Shown here piece after piece: positions 9,121 through 18,973 of a stretch of DNA of 64,000 nucleotides (positions are counted from its first letter, which is position 1; every line of letters starts with the position of its first letter). The DNA lies in NCBI RefSeq assembly GCF_002091675.1, contig NZ_BDAE01000003.1, forward strand, positions 124,001 through 188,000, given 5' to 3'. A program made the translations under genes and the position numbers. The notes under the pieces were generated by a model that saw only the letters and a program-made list of their open reading frames with translations, was not told the origin of the DNA and searched no databases. The stretch comes from Pseudomonas luteola NBRC 103146. GTDB taxonomy: Bacteria > Pseudomonadota > Gammaproteobacteria > Pseudomonadales > Pseudomonadaceae.

Positions 9121-9792
9121 TTAAGGCTTGAGCGTCTGAACGCCTTCGGCGGTTCCCAGCAGCAGGACATCCGCCGAGCGAGCCGCGAACAGGCCAACCG
9201 TGACTACGCCGACGATGTTATTGATCTTGGACTCCAGATCGATCGGGTCAAGGATATGCATGTTATGCACGTCCAGGATCACGTTGCCGTTGTCGGTTTT
9301 AACACCTTCACGGTAGACCGGATCGCCGCCCAGCTTGACCAACTCGCGGGCTACGTAGCTGCGTGCCATGGGGATGACCTCGACGGGGAGCGGAAACTCG
9401 CCCAGCACGTCCACGCGTTTACTGCCGTCGGCAATGCAGATAAAGGTCTGTGCCACGGCCGCTACGATTTTTTCACGCGTCAATGCTGCACCGCCCCCTT
9501 TGATCAGTTGCAGGTGCTCGTTGGCCTCGTCGGCGCCATCGATGTAGAACTCAAGATAGTTGACGCCATTGAGGTCATACACCGGAATGCCATGTTTCTT
9601 GAGTCGCTCGGCCGTTGCCTCGGAGCTGGCTACTGCGCCGTCGAATTCCATTTTGTGTTGGGCCAGCAGGTCGATGAAGAAGTTGGCGGTGGAGCCGGTG
9701 CCGACCCCAATGACGCTGTCACGCGAGAGGTGCGGGAGAATATAGTCCACCGCGGCCTGCGCCACGGCTTGCTTGAGCTGATCCTGGTTCAT
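9121..9792 (-). CDS. rpiA: Ribose-5-phosphate isomerase A
   Basis: RpiA interconverts ribose 5-phosphate and ribulose 5-phosphate in the pentose phosphate pathway. The 223-residue length fits the family. Signature segments are [13 protein letters not shown] (phosphate binding), [17 protein letters not shown] (catalytic acidic residues) and ALTREKI. The ATG at 9792 (MNQDQLKQ) is chosen over a TTG five codons upstream because a GGAA ribosome site sits at proper distance. It is divergent from ilvA, with 154 bp between them. Confidence 0.96.
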   Translation of the reverse strand: MNQDQLKQAVAQAAVDYILPHLSRDSVIGVGTGSTANFFIDLLAQHKMEFDGAVASSEATAERLKKHGIPVYDLNGVNYLEFYIDGADEANEHLQLIKGGGAALTREKIVAAVAQTFICIADGSKRVDVLGEFPLPVEVIPMARSYVARELVKLGGDPVYREGVKTDNGNVILDVHNMHILDPIDLESKINNIVGVVTVGLFAARSADVLLLGTAEGVQTLKP

Positions 9793-9946
9793 GATCGATT
9801 CCGGCAAAGGAGAAGTAGAGGTTCGATTATAGCCGGGCTGACCCTATCAGCGGTGAGCAGGGTGGTTGACGCATTGTGGGTGGCTTGTCGTGCTGCTTGC
9901 GCAGTAGACTGACTGTTCCCCGCAAAAGCCCTGCCGAGAAAAGTCG

Positions 9947-11461
9947 ATGCTCGAACAGTACGTCAAGAAAATGCTGACCTCGCCCGTCTACGACGTGGCC
10001 GTTGAAACACCTCTGCATCCCGCACACAGCCTTTCGGAGCGTCTGGGTAACCGGATTCTGCTCAAGCGCGAAGACCTGCAGCCCGTCTTCTCGTTCAAGA
10101 TTCGGGGCGCCTACAACAAGGTGGCCCAGCTCACTGACGAGGAAAAGGCTCGCGGCGTGATCGCGGCATCCGCTGGCAACCATGCCCAAGGCCTGGCCTT
10201 AGCTGCTCAGAAGCTGGGTATCAAGGCCGTTATCGTCATGCCCAAGACGACGCCAGAAATCAAGATCAAGGCGGTACGTGCCCGCGGTGCCAAGGCTGTC
10301 CTGCACGGCGATGCCTTTCCTGAGGCGCTGGCTCATGCGCTGAAACTGGTAGAGGAAAAGGGATACACCTTTATTCACCCGTACGATGATCCGGATACGA
10401 TTGCCGGGCAGGGCACTGTCGCCATGGAAATCCTGCGCCAGCAGCCAGGGCAGCTGGACGCCATTTTCGTGCCGGTAGGCGGTGGAGGGCTGATCGCGGG
10501 GATCGCCGCCTACGTCAAGTACCTGCGTCCTGACATTAAGATTATTGGTGTTGAACCAGACGACTCCAATTGCCTCCAGGCCGCCATGCAGGCAGGTGAC
10601 CGGGTGGTGCTGAGTCAAGTGGGTATCTTTGCCGATGGCGTAGCGGTCGGGCAGATCGGTCATCACACCTTCGAGATCTGCCGACACTATGTGGATGACG
10701 TGATTACCGTCAGCTCCGATGAGATCTGCGCAGCTATCAAGGACATCTACGACGATACGCGCTCCATCACCGAGCCGGCTGGTGCCCTAGGCGTGGCGGG
10801 GATCAAGAAGTATGTCGCTACCCGTGGCGTAAAAGGGGAGACCCTGGTAGCCATCGACTCGGGTGCTAACGTCAACTTCGACCGCCTGCGTCACGTGGCA
10901 GAGCGTGCCGAGCTGGGGGAACAGCGTGAGGCTATCATCGCCGTGACCATTCCTGAGCGTCCCGGTAGTTTCAAAGCGTTCTGCGAGGCACTGGGCAAGC
11001 GCCAGATCACCGAATTCAACTATCGCTATAACACGGATAGGGAAGCCCATATCTTTGTCGGCGTACAGACTCATCCGGAAACCGATCCACGCGGCAAGCT
11101 CATCGAAAGCCTGCGTGAGCAAGGGTTTCCCGTATTGGATCTGACCGACAATGAGCTGGCCAAGCTGCACATACGGCATACCGTAGGTGGACATGCGGCC
11201 CATGTGGATACCGAGCAGGTCTTCCGTTTCGAGTTTCCCGAGCGGCCTGGCGCATTGTTCAACTTCCTCAATCGCCTGGGTGGGCGGTGGAATATCACCA
11301 TGTTCCACTATCGCAATCACGGCTCGGCTGATGGCCGCGTATTGGCGGCGCTTGAGGTTCCGGAGGAGGAGCGGCACCGTGTGCCCGAAGCGCTGGCAGA
11401 GATCGGTTATCGCTATTGGGATGAGACCAATAACCCTGCGTATAAACTGTTTCTGAGTTAA
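9947..11461 (+). CDS. ilvA: Threonine deaminase, biosynthetic
   Basis: IlvA converts threonine to 2-oxobutyrate and ammonia, the first committed step of isoleucine synthesis. It is a 504-residue PLP enzyme: Lys51 in FSFKIRGAYNK forms the Schiff base, and SAGNHAQG and the glycine-rich VGGGGLIAG bind substrate and cofactor phosphate. Two ACT-like regulatory domains occupy about 325-504, so this is the biosynthetic enzyme, expected to be inhibited by isoleucine and activated by valine, rather than the short catabolic type. The rpiA-ilvA divergent pair is common in pseudomonads. Confidence 0.96.
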   Translation: MLEQYVKKMLTSPVYDVAVETPLHPAHSLSERLGNRILLKREDLQPVFSFKIRGAYNKVAQLTDEEKARGVIAASAGNHAQGLALAAQKLGIKAVIVMPKTTPEIKIKAVRARGAKAVLHGDAFPEALAHALKLVEEKGYTFIHPYDDPDTIAGQGTVAMEILRQQPGQLDAIFVPVGGGGLIAGIAAYVKYLRPDIKIIGVEPDDSNCLQAAMQAGDRVVLSQVGIFADGVAVGQIGHHTFEICRHYVDDVITVSSDEICAAIKDIYDDTRSITEPAGALGVAGIKKYVATRGVKGETLVAIDSGANVNFDRLRHVAERAELGEQREAIIAVTIPERPGSFKAFCEALGKRQITEFNYRYNTDREAHIFVGVQTHPETDPRGKLIESLREQGFPVLDLTDNELAKLHIRHTVGGHAAHVDTEQVFRFEFPERPGALFNFLNRLGGRWNITMFHYRNHGSADGRVLAALEVPEEERHRVPEALAEIGYRYWDETNNPAYKLFLS

Positions 11462-11573
11462 CGCTTAGGGTGGCGGCGGGCGTCTGGTAGGGAACCAAGC
11501 GCCCGGGCCGTGTTCGATGAAAGGCTGGCCACGTTTACTGGCCAGCTGATACCAGTCATCGAACCGAGTCGGA

Positions 11574-13088
11574 ATGTCTTCACCTACGTTTCCACATCAC
11601 CGTGGCCTGCTGATGCTCAGCATCACGCTGATGGTCACCGTCTATTTTCTCGACAGCCTCTCCATCGCGCTGGCCAACCGCTATGTATCCGGCGGCCTGG
11701 GTGCTGATCAGCGCAGCTATGTGTATGCCACGGCAGCCTATAGCGTCGCGGTCATCGTCTTCACGGCGCCTCACCAGTGGTTTGTGCAGCATCTGGGGTA
11801 CCGGCACCTGATGATGGCGGCGACAGTTGTCCATACCATAGGCCAGCTGCTCTGCCTGGCCGGCGACCACCTGTGGGTCTTTGCCACGGGCAGAGTCTTC
11901 ATGGGGGCGGCCGCCGCGACCTTTTTCGCCGGTGCGCGGGTGCTGGTGCTCATGTTCTTCCCGGGGCCGCAAACCCCCACAGGCATACGAGCCTTTGCCA
12001 GCGGCGTGCCGCTTGGCGCGGCGATGGCTTCTTTTTGTACGGCGCAACTGCTGGCGCATGAGGAGTGGCGCGGTATCTTTGCCGTGCCGCTGGTGGTCTG
12101 TCTGGTCATGGCCGTGTGCATCTGGATGGCCATTCCCTCGCGCGTCATACCCGAAAAGTTGTCGGCCAGACCAGCACTGCTGCCCATGGCTATCCTGCTG
12201 GTTGGAAGCATCATTGTCGAAACCACTATCCAGCGGATGAGTTTTGATTTCTACAGCGATACCTGGGAGCTGCTCGGACTCTTTCTGCTGGGTATCTGCC
12301 TCATGGCCGTCTTCATCTATTGTGAGCGGCAGCGGGAGCGGCCAACCCTCGACTTTCGTAACGCCATCAATCCGGCCTTTCTGCTCGGCATGCTGTTTAT
12401 GATGCTGAACTACTTCATGCTCGGTGCCTATAACTACGTTATTCCCCAATATGTCCTGAACGCCCTGCAGGTGCCGATCTACACCGCTGGAACGATCATG
12501 GCTATCGGCTGGCTGTGTGGGATAGTGCCGCTCATGGCCATTACCTCCGGCACGCTCAAGCGGTATTTCCCGTGGGGTGGCTTCAAGAAGTTTCTGGTGC
12601 TCGGCTATTCGCTGCTGGCCGGCTATGGCTTCTGGATGTCCAGCCAGAATGGCGAGGTGCCGCTTGTGCAGCAGCTTCAGCCTGCGCTCATGATGCATGG
12701 TGTGTTCCTGATCTCGACCTTTGCGGTGATCATCATGTACACCTTCATGACCATTCCTCCGCGTTACTTCAGCCAGGCATATCAGATCAAGAACATGACG
12801 CAGCAGATCGTCATGCCGCTAGGAATCGTCATGGCCAACGTCTTTCTGCAATGGCGCGATGCGTTCCATGGCAATGTTCTGCGCAGTCACATCACCTCAT
12901 TCAATCCGCTCTATCAGCAGTATCGGGAACAGCTGAGCGAGGCGGTAGGGCATGCCTCCATGAGCCAGATGGCCTCGCTGGTCAATCGCCAGGCTGCGAT
13001 CCTGGGCTTCCTGGACTATTTCTACCTGATCGGCTGGGTAGGTGTAATTCTGGCTATCTACATGCTTCTGCAGCGGCACTTTCGCTGA
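11574..13088 (+). CDS. MFS transporter, probable 14-helix (DHA2-like)
   Basis: A 504-residue integral membrane protein with hydrophobic segments along its whole length, starting at MLSITLMVTVYFLDSLSIALA. Length and helix number fit the 14-helix DHA2 branch of the major facilitator superfamily, related to EmrB-type drug exporters. The motif GYRHLMMAATVVHTIGQLLC and later GRVFMGAAAATF match the conserved loop 2-3 and helix 4 areas loosely. Substrate is unknown. No membrane-fusion partner is next to it, so it may act alone. Start is the ATG at 11574; the intergenic space after ilvA is 112 bp. Confidence 0.75.
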   Translation: MSSPTFPHHRGLLMLSITLMVTVYFLDSLSIALANRYVSGGLGADQRSYVYATAAYSVAVIVFTAPHQWFVQHLGYRHLMMAATVVHTIGQLLCLAGDHLWVFATGRVFMGAAAATFFAGARVLVLMFFPGPQTPTGIRAFASGVPLGAAMASFCTAQLLAHEEWRGIFAVPLVVCLVMAVCIWMAIPSRVIPEKLSARPALLPMAILLVGSIIVETTIQRMSFDFYSDTWELLGLFLLGICLMAVFIYCERQRERPTLDFRNAINPAFLLGMLFMMLNYFMLGAYNYVIPQYVLNALQVPIYTAGTIMAIGWLCGIVPLMAITSGTLKRYFPWGGFKKFLVLGYSLLAGYGFWMSSQNGEVPLVQQLQPALMMHGVFLISTFAVIIMYTFMTIPPRYFSQAYQIKNMTQQIVMPLGIVMANVFLQWRDAFHGNVLRSHITSFNPLYQQYREQLSEAVGHASMSQMASLVNRQAAILGFLDYFYLIGWVGVILAIYMLLQRHFR

Positions 13089-13364
13089 TAGGAGTGGGAA
13101 ACGGGTCATGCTTTACCCGTCAGAATCCATTGATTGTTTGGCTATGTAAGCTTTTGTTCAGCAAGGGCTGAGGATACTGCTCGCGGATTTTCAGGCGCTC
13201 CGGCGGGATTACCCCAATGTAATGTCCATATGGACGAGCAGGCAGGAGTGGCACTTGCCAGCGTATTGCCACAGACGGCAAAAATACAGGCAGGGAGCTG
13301 CGTTGCCGCTCCAACAAGCTTTATGGAACAATGCAAGTCTATTGACTTTCCAGGGGTGTCAGCC

Positions 13365-13838
13365 GTGATCGATTCTGATGGTTTTCGCCCGAATGTCGGC
13401 ATCATCCTCGCGAATGACGCTGGCCAAGTGCTGTGGGCTCGGCGCATCAACCAGGACGCCTGGCAGTTTCCACAGGGAGGTATCGATGATCGTGAAACGC
13501 CGGAAGAAGCGCTTTATCGCGAATTGAACGAAGAAGTGGGTCTGAGTCCGGATGATGTCCGGATTTTGGCCTGTACGCGGGGCTGGTTGCGTTATCGCTT
13601 GCCCCAACGCATGGTGCGTACGCATAGTAGGCCCCTGTGCATCGGTCAAAAGCAGAAATGGTTTCTGCTCCGGCTGATGTCTGAGGATCAGAGGGTACGC
13701 ATGGATGTGACAGGCAAGCCGGAGTTCGACGGTTGGCGCTGGGTCAGCTACTGGTACCCATTAGGGCAGGTGGTGACGTTCAAGCGGGAAGTGTATCGTC
13801 GAGCCCTCAAGGAGTTGGCCCCGCGCTTGCTCGCCTGA
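13365..13838 (+). CDS. rppH: RNA pyrophosphohydrolase
   Basis: RppH removes pyrophosphate from the 5' end of triphosphorylated mRNA and so starts 5'-end-dependent decay. The 157-residue protein has a full Nudix box at 38-59, with the REx2EE core in YRELNEEVG, and the family-typical stretch [16 protein letters not shown]. The start is GTG at 13365, giving [15 protein letters not shown], which lines up with the usual beginning [12 protein letters not shown] of pseudomonad RppH; the open frame reaches about 75 codons further upstream but that part is not RppH-like. It precedes ptsP, as in other pseudomonads. Confidence 0.94.
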   Translation: MIDSDGFRPNVGIILANDAGQVLWARRINQDAWQFPQGGIDDRETPEEALYRELNEEVGLSPDDVRILACTRGWLRYRLPQRMVRTHSRPLCIGQKQKWFLLRLMSEDQRVRMDVTGKPEFDGWRWVSYWYPLGQVVTFKREVYRRALKELAPRLLA

Positions 13839-13857
13839 TCGATATGTTAAGCCTGTA

Positions 13858-13875
13858 CCATACGTGTACGTATGG
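13858..13875. repeat. Short perfect inverted repeat between rppH and ptsP
   Basis: Eight-base arms CCATACGT and ACGTATGG separated by GT, 20 bases after the rppH stop. It could be an operator for a dimeric regulator or a weak hairpin. There is no following T-run, so it is not a standard terminator. The rest of the 294-bp gap before ptsP shows nothing that I recognise. Confidence 0.4.
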
Positions 13876-14132
13876 AAGACGGAAGAGGCACCGTTTGCAT
13901 TGCCTCACCGGCCTGCCCGGTTATGCCGGGCCTGCCGTGGACGGAGGAAATGCTGTGGCCATGCTGGATGAACGATTTGTGACGTTGAGTGGCAATACGC
14001 TGTCAGATAGGCGTTGCTGTCCACCTTCATCGATCGTGGCTATCAGGTCGGTGACCGGAACTCAATTTGCTCGCGCCTCGAAATCCTTTACCAGGATGTC
14101 GTCCAACGTCACCAGAGCCCAGGGCTTCTAGC

Positions 14133-16412
14133 ATGCTGAATACGCTGCGTAAGGTCGTTCAAGAAGTAAACGGCGCCAAGGATCTCAAGACAGCGTTATC
14201 GATCATCGTTCAGCGCGTTCGGGCGGCCATGGGCACTCAGGTGTGCTCGGTCTATCTGCTGGACCCTGAAACCAATCGATTTGTCCTCATGTCGACCGAG
14301 GGCCTGAACAAGCGCTCCATCGGGCGTGTCAGCATGGCGCCCAATGAAGGCCTGGTCGGCCTGGTCGGCACGCGCGAAGAGCCGCTCAACCTTGAGGATG
14401 CCTCCAGTCATCCGCGTTTTCGCTATTTCGCCGAAACGGGCGAGGAGCGCTATGCCTCTTTCCTGGGGGCGCCAATCATTCACCATCGTCGTGTGATGGG
14501 GGTTCTGGTTGTTCAGCAAAAGGAGCGGCGCCAGTTCGACGAAGGTGAAGAAGCCTTCCTTGTGACCATGAGCGCCCAATTGGCCGGCGTTATCGCACAT
14601 GCTGAAGCCACGGGTACCATTCGTGGGCTCGGACGGCAGGGTAAGGGTATCCAGGAGGCTCGTTTCGTAGGTATTCCCGGTGCTCCCGGTGTTGGTGTGG
14701 GTACGGCTGTAGTCGTGCTGCCTCCAGCTGATCTGGAAGTCGTTCCTGACAAGACCGTTACGGACATCGAGGCAGAGCTGGCCCTGTTCCAGCATGCGCT
14801 GGAGTCTGTACGTGAGGACATGCGCCAGCTGTCAGAGCGTCTTTCGACCCAGCTGCGCAAGGAAGAGCGCGCCCTGTTCGACGTCTATTTGATGATGCTC
14901 GACGACGCGGCATTGGGTAACGAGGTTACTCAAATCATCAAGAAAGGGCAGTGGGCACAGGGGGCACTGCGTCAGGTCGTGACCGAGCATGTTCGTCGTT
15001 TCGAGATGATGGACGATGCCTATCTGAGCGAACGTGCCGCTGATGTGAAGGACCTTGGCCGTCGATTGCTGGCTTATCTGCAGCAGGCACGGCAACAATG
15101 TCTGGTCTACCCCGACCAGACCATCCTGGTCAGTGAGGAGCTGTCACCCGCCATGCTGGGCGAGGTGCCTGAAGGCAAGCTGGCCGGCATGATTTCCGTG
15201 CTCGGCTCTGGCAACTCCCACGTTGCCATCCTGGCACGCGCGATGGGTATTCCCACCGTCATGGGCGCGGTAGACCTGCCTTATTCAAAAGTCGATGGTA
15301 TTTCGTTGATTGTCGACGGCTATCACGGCGAAGTCTTTACCAACCCTTCACCTCAGCTGCTCAAGCAGTACAGCGCTGTGGTCGAGGAGGAGCGTCAGCT
15401 GACCCAGGGGCTGGAAGCCCTGCGCAGCCTGCCGTGCGAAACCCTGGATGGCCATCGTATGCCGCTCTGGGTGAACACGGGGCTGCTGGCCGATGTTGCC
15501 CGGGCGCAGCAGCGTGGCGCGGAAGGGGTGGGGCTGTATCGGACTGAGGTCCCGTTCATGATCAACGACCGCTTCCCCAGTGAGAAGGAGCAGCTGTCCA
15601 TCTACCGGGAGCAACTGGCGGCGTTCCATCCCCAGCCGGTCACCATGCGCATGCTGGATATCGGCGGAGATAAATCCCTGTCCTATTTCCCCATCAAGGA
15701 AGACAACCCCTTCCTGGGATGGCGCGGGATTCGTGTCACGCTGGACCATCCGGAAATCTTCCTGGTACAGGCGCGAGCCATGCTCAAGGCCAGTGAAGGT
15801 CTGGATAACCTGCGAATCATGCTACCCATGATCTCGGGGGTACACGAGCTGGACGAGGCCCAGCATCTCCTGCATCGCGCCTGGTGCGAGGTGCGTGATG
15901 AAGGGGTCAATATTCCCATGCCGCCTGTCGGTGTGATGGTAGAGGTGCCTTCGGCGGTCTATCAGGCCCGGGATCTGGCCCGTGAGGTGGACTTTATCTC
16001 GGTGGGCTCCAACGATCTGACCCAGTATCTGCTGGCGGTAGATCGTAATAACCCACGCGTGGCTGACCTGTATGACTACTTCCATCCAGCCGTGCTGCAA
16101 GCACTCAAGAGCGTGGTGGAGGATGCTCATGCGGAAAACGTTCCAGTGAGTATCTGTGGCGAGATGGCAGGCGATCCGGCCGCAGCGGTATTGCTCATGG
16201 CCATGGGATACGACTCCCTTTCCATGAATGCAACCAACCTCCCCAAGGTGAAGTGGTTGCTGCGTCAGATGAGCCTGTCCAAGGCAAAGGAGCTCCTGGA
16301 TCAGCTGCTCAAGATTGACAATCCGCAAGTGGTGCACAGTGCGCTGCATCTGGCCTTGCGTAACCTGGGGCTAGGGCGCGTCATCAACCCGGCTTCCACC
16401 GTCCAGAGCTGA
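14133..16412 (+). CDS. ptsP: Phosphoenolpyruvate-protein phosphotransferase PtsP (EI-Ntr)
   Basis: PtsP is enzyme I of the nitrogen PTS; it passes phosphate from phosphoenolpyruvate to NPr (PtsO) and then PtsN, a regulatory rather than sugar-transporting chain. The 759-residue protein has an N-terminal GAF domain (about 1-160), the enzyme I N-terminal domain with phosphorylated His363 in GNSHVAILAR, and the C-terminal PEP-binding barrel with LYRTEVPFM, MLDIGGDKS and SVGSNDLTQY. The ATG at 14133 gives MLNTLRKVVQEVN, the usual start of pseudomonad PtsP. It is probably co-transcribed with rppH or has its own promoter in the 294-bp gap. Confidence 0.95.
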   Translation: MLNTLRKVVQEVNGAKDLKTALSIIVQRVRAAMGTQVCSVYLLDPETNRFVLMSTEGLNKRSIGRVSMAPNEGLVGLVGTREEPLNLEDASSHPRFRYFAETGEERYASFLGAPIIHHRRVMGVLVVQQKERRQFDEGEEAFLVTMSAQLAGVIAHAEATGTIRGLGRQGKGIQEARFVGIPGAPGVGVGTAVVVLPPADLEVVPDKTVTDIEAELALFQHALESVREDMRQLSERLSTQLRKEERALFDVYLMMLDDAALGNEVTQIIKKGQWAQGALRQVVTEHVRRFEMMDDAYLSERAADVKDLGRRLLAYLQQARQQCLVYPDQTILVSEELSPAMLGEVPEGKLAGMISVLGSGNSHVAILARAMGIPTVMGAVDLPYSKVDGISLIVDGYHGEVFTNPSPQLLKQYSAVVEEERQLTQGLEALRSLPCETLDGHRMPLWVNTGLLADVARAQQRGAEGVGLYRTEVPFMINDRFPSEKEQLSIYREQLAAFHPQPVTMRMLDIGGDKSLSYFPIKEDNPFLGWRGIRVTLDHPEIFLVQARAMLKASEGLDNLRIMLPMISGVHELDEAQHLLHRAWCEVRDEGVNIPMPPVGVMVEVPSAVYQARDLAREVDFISVGSNDLTQYLLAVDRNNPRVADLYDYFHPAVLQALKSVVEDAHAENVPVSICGEMAGDPAAAVLLMAMGYDSLSMNATNLPKVKWLLRQMSLSKAKELLDQLLKIDNPQVVHSALHLALRNLGLGRVINPASTVQS

Positions 16413-16417
16413 CAGCA

Positions 16418-16439
16418 CGCCGGACTACAGCGTCCGGCG
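16418..16439. terminator. Hairpin between convergent ptsP and NRDE genes
   Basis: Arms CGCCGGAC and GTCCGGCG (8 bp, perfect) around loop TACAGC. The hairpin overlaps the last codons of the NRDE gene and starts 6 bases after the ptsP stop. T-runs on either side are poor, so it is a possible bidirectional terminator of uncertain strength. Confidence 0.45.
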
Positions 16440-17171
16440 GCTTTCTCCAAGCGACTTGCCGTAGGCTCCAAAGCGACGTTCCGTAATGACGGTCTGTCCG
16501 TCTACCTGTTGCCGTAGCACAGTGCTGGCCCGTGTGCCGTAGTGTTCGCTGGAGATGAAAACGCTGGACAAGAGCATTTCCAGTTCATGGCTGATGCCGG
16601 TATGCGGAAGCGTTGCGGGATCAGGTCGCCAGGTGTCGGCCAACAGTGCAAATAAAGCCTCGTCCGAAGGGGTTTCCAGGGCCTGTTCGAGACTTGCTCT
16701 GGCTCTGAGCAACTTGGGCCATGGCGTGTTCAAATCGGCATTGGATACGCCGTAAACGCCCGGCGGCAGTCGATGCGGTTTTCGGCTGCGAGCATTCAAA
16801 TGCCATAACGACTGGCGATCGCCTAGAAGCAGGTTGAACCCTGTGTATTCATCGCTACGTTGAGCCACTTCATGTACATACTCTTCGGCCGAGATATCAC
16901 GTTCCAGAAAGCGTACAGGCAGTTCGCCCCGTGAGCGGTCGGATACCGGCTGACCAGGATCCCTGATATTGGTCACGGTGGCAAAGCGACCATCCCTTCC
17001 TACCGCGAGCCAGGTCCCACCTGCGGTCAGGTCTCTTCCTCCAATAATGTCTGGTTGATCGTCCCATGTATCCAACGGAGCGCTGGGGCGTGCATAGAAC
17101 TCGTCACGGTTGGCGGCCAGGATAAGTGACTCGTTATCTTCAGGGCGCCACGCAAAGACAATCAGACACAT
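16425..17171 (-). CDS. NRDE family protein (TANGO2 homologue)
   Basis: A 248-residue protein of the NRDE family, named for the conserved Asn-Arg-Asp-Glu in the N-terminal segment ILAANRDEFYARPS. It also begins MCLIVFAW, typical of the family, whose N-terminal cysteine suggests an Ntn-hydrolase-like fold. Human TANGO2 is a homologue, linked to lipid or haem handling, but the bacterial role is unsettled. It converges with ptsP and is divergent from the TauE/SafE gene. Confidence 0.88.
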   Translation of the reverse strand: MCLIVFAWRPEDNESLILAANRDEFYARPSAPLDTWDDQPDIIGGRDLTAGGTWLAVGRDGRFATVTNIRDPGQPVSDRSRGELPVRFLERDISAEEYVHEVAQRSDEYTGFNLLLGDRQSLWHLNARSRKPHRLPPGVYGVSNADLNTPWPKLLRARASLEQALETPSDEALFALLADTWRPDPATLPHTGISHELEMLLSSVFISSEHYGTRASTVLRQQVDGQTVITERRFGAYGKSLGESRRTL

Positions 17172-17265
17172 CAGTTGGGCTCCGTAAGGCCTTGATCATT
17201 GAGGGTTCGCTCGTTTGCATTGGCCGATTGGGCTACCATTGCCGTTTTGTTCAGCAGGATTCGAT

Positions 17266-18048
17266 ATGGAATTCGTGCTCTATCTGATTCTTGGCGCATG
17301 TGCAGGCGTTCTGGCGGGTCTGTTCGGCGTCGGGGGCGGATTGATCATCGTACCGGTTCTGGTGTTCAGCTTCACTGCCCATGGAATGGATACCGATGTG
17401 CTGACGCATCTGGCCGTCGGTACTTCACTTGCAACAATCGTCTTTACGTCAATCAATTCCATTCTGGCGCATCATCGCCAGAGAGCGGTCCAGTGGCCAC
17501 TCGTGGTGTGGATGACGGTTGGCATCATCCTGGGCAGCTTTGTCGGCGGGGTTACGGCATCTTATATTCAGGGGCCAATTCTGCAGAAAATAATCGGTAC
17601 CTTTGCCATCCTCGTGTCGCTACAGATGGTGCTTGACCTTCGTCCCAAAAGCAGCAGACCGGTACCGGGCAAGCCGGTTCTAACGCTCGCCGGTGTGGTC
17701 ATTGGCTGGGCGTCTGCCATTTTCGGCATCGGAGGCGGCTCGCTGACTGTGCCTTTCCTGACCTGGCGAGGCGTCAGTATGCAAAGGGCGGTGGCAACCT
17801 CATCTGCGTGTGGGTTGCCGATCGCGCTCTCCGGAGCCCTTTCGTTCATGGTGGTGGGCTGGAGTGAGCCTGGCTTGCCTGAGTGGAGTCTGGGATATGT
17901 CTACCTGCCGGCCCTGGTAGGTATTGCGCTGACCAGCATGTTCTTTGCCCGTTTTGGTGCGCGTTTGGCGCACACGCTTTCTCCACGGCTGCTCAAGCGG
18001 CTATTTGCGTTGTTGTTGTTCAGTGTAGGGCTCAGCTTTCTGGTCTGA
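17266..18048 (+). CDS. TauE/SafE family membrane permease
   Basis: A 260-residue membrane protein with about eight hydrophobic segments in two related halves. The first half has AGLFGVGGGLIIVPVL and the second has SAIFGIGGGSLTVPFL, the duplicated glycine-rich motif of the TauE/SafE (DUF81) family. Members export sulfite, sulfonates or other organic anions; the substrate here is unknown. The ATG at 17266 places the first membrane helix at the N-terminus; there is open frame upstream that looks non-coding. lgt follows 24 bp downstream on the same strand, an order common in pseudomonads. Confidence 0.88.
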   Translation: MEFVLYLILGACAGVLAGLFGVGGGLIIVPVLVFSFTAHGMDTDVLTHLAVGTSLATIVFTSINSILAHHRQRAVQWPLVVWMTVGIILGSFVGGVTASYIQGPILQKIIGTFAILVSLQMVLDLRPKSSRPVPGKPVLTLAGVVIGWASAIFGIGGGSLTVPFLTWRGVSMQRAVATSSACGLPIALSGALSFMVVGWSEPGLPEWSLGYVYLPALVGIALTSMFFARFGARLAHTLSPRLLKRLFALLLFSVGLSFLV

Positions 18049-18072
18049 GAACCCTTTTATCAAGGAGTCGTA

Positions 18073-18885
18073 ATGCTGCCTTATCCACAGATCGACCCGG
18101 TAGCGGTCGCGATCGGTCCACTCAAGATTCACTGGTACGGTCTGATGTACCTCATTGGTATTGGCGGGGCTTGGCTGCTGGCCTCACGTCGTTTGAACCG
18201 ATTCGATCCCACCTGGAATAAAGACAAACTTTCGGATCTGGTCTTCTGGGTGGCGTGCGGCGTCATCATCGGAGGGCGGCTGGGGTATGTCCTTTTCTAT
18301 AACCTAGATGAGTACCTTGCCAATCCCACGCTGATCTTTGAGGTCTGGAAGGGCGGCATGGCCTTTCATGGCGGCTTGCTGGGCGTGATTCTGGCGGTGT
18401 GGTGGTTTGGTCGCCGCAACAACAAGAGCTTCTTCGAGCTGATGGATTTCATCGCCCCGCTGGTTCCAATCGGCCTGGGCGCCGGGCGGATTGGTAACTT
18501 CATCAATGCCGAACTGTGGGGCAAGCCGAGCGATGTGCCGTGGGCAATGATTTTTCCGCCCTTCAGCGATCCGGCCCAGTTGCCGCGCCATCCTTCCCAG
18601 CTCTATCAGTTTGCGCTGGAAGGCGTCGCCTTGTTCGTTATTCTCTGGTTCTTCTCACGCAAGCCACGTCCAACAATGGCGGTATCAGGGCTTTTCGTCC
18701 TGTGTTATGGCATTTTCCGTTTCCTGGTGGAATTCGTCCGCATGCCGGATGCGCAGCTGGGTTATCTGGCCTGGGGCTGGCTCACGATGGGACAGGTCTT
18801 GTGCGTACCGATGATTCTGGGTGGGGCCTTCCTGATGGTTCTGGCCTATCGGCATCAGGGAAAGACCAGAACTCTGACGGAATGA
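18073..18885 (+). CDS. lgt: Prolipoprotein diacylglyceryl transferase
   Basis: Lgt moves diacylglycerol from phosphatidylglycerol to the lipobox cysteine of prolipoproteins, the first step of lipoprotein maturation, in the inner membrane. The 270-residue protein has the family signature [13 protein letters not shown] at 138-150 (Arg139 essential in E. coli), His99 in FHGG, and about seven membrane helices. Several probable client lipoproteins are encoded in this window (22098, 29383, 29718, 29972, 31990, 59012). Unlike in many Gammaproteobacteria, thyA does not follow. Confidence 0.96.
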   Translation: MLPYPQIDPVAVAIGPLKIHWYGLMYLIGIGGAWLLASRRLNRFDPTWNKDKLSDLVFWVACGVIIGGRLGYVLFYNLDEYLANPTLIFEVWKGGMAFHGGLLGVILAVWWFGRRNNKSFFELMDFIAPLVPIGLGAGRIGNFINAELWGKPSDVPWAMIFPPFSDPAQLPRHPSQLYQFALEGVALFVILWFFSRKPRPTMAVSGLFVLCYGIFRFLVEFVRMPDAQLGYLAWGWLTMGQVLCVPMILGGAFLMVLAYRHQGKTRTLTE

Positions 18886-18973
18886 CCTGATCTTCAGGTG
18901 AAAGGTCACTGACAAGTCGAGAGGTGGTGCTTATAGTTAATGGTTAATCGCCTCTCACTTAAAGGACAGAAGT

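Noticed and set aside
9106-9912. 268-codon plus-strand frame opposite rpiA
   Set aside because: Antisense shadow of rpiA; the product has no recognisable motif and it would extend into the rpiA-ilvA control region.
11524-11546. Hairpin GCTGGCC / GGCCAGC after ilvA
   Set aside because: There is no T-run after the stem, so a terminator call is not supported.
11580-12698. Long open frame (372 codons) on the minus strand opposite the MFS gene
   Set aside because: It mirrors the high-GC third codon positions of the real gene; its product is His/Gln/Arg-rich and has no protein-like domain.
13101-13120. Hairpin ACGGGT / ACCCGT after the MFS gene
   Set aside because: Six-base stem with an 8-base loop and no T-run; likely chance.
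13134-13364. 75-codon in-frame extension before rppH
   Set aside because: The extension is not RppH-like; the Nudix protein begins at the usual position with a GTG.
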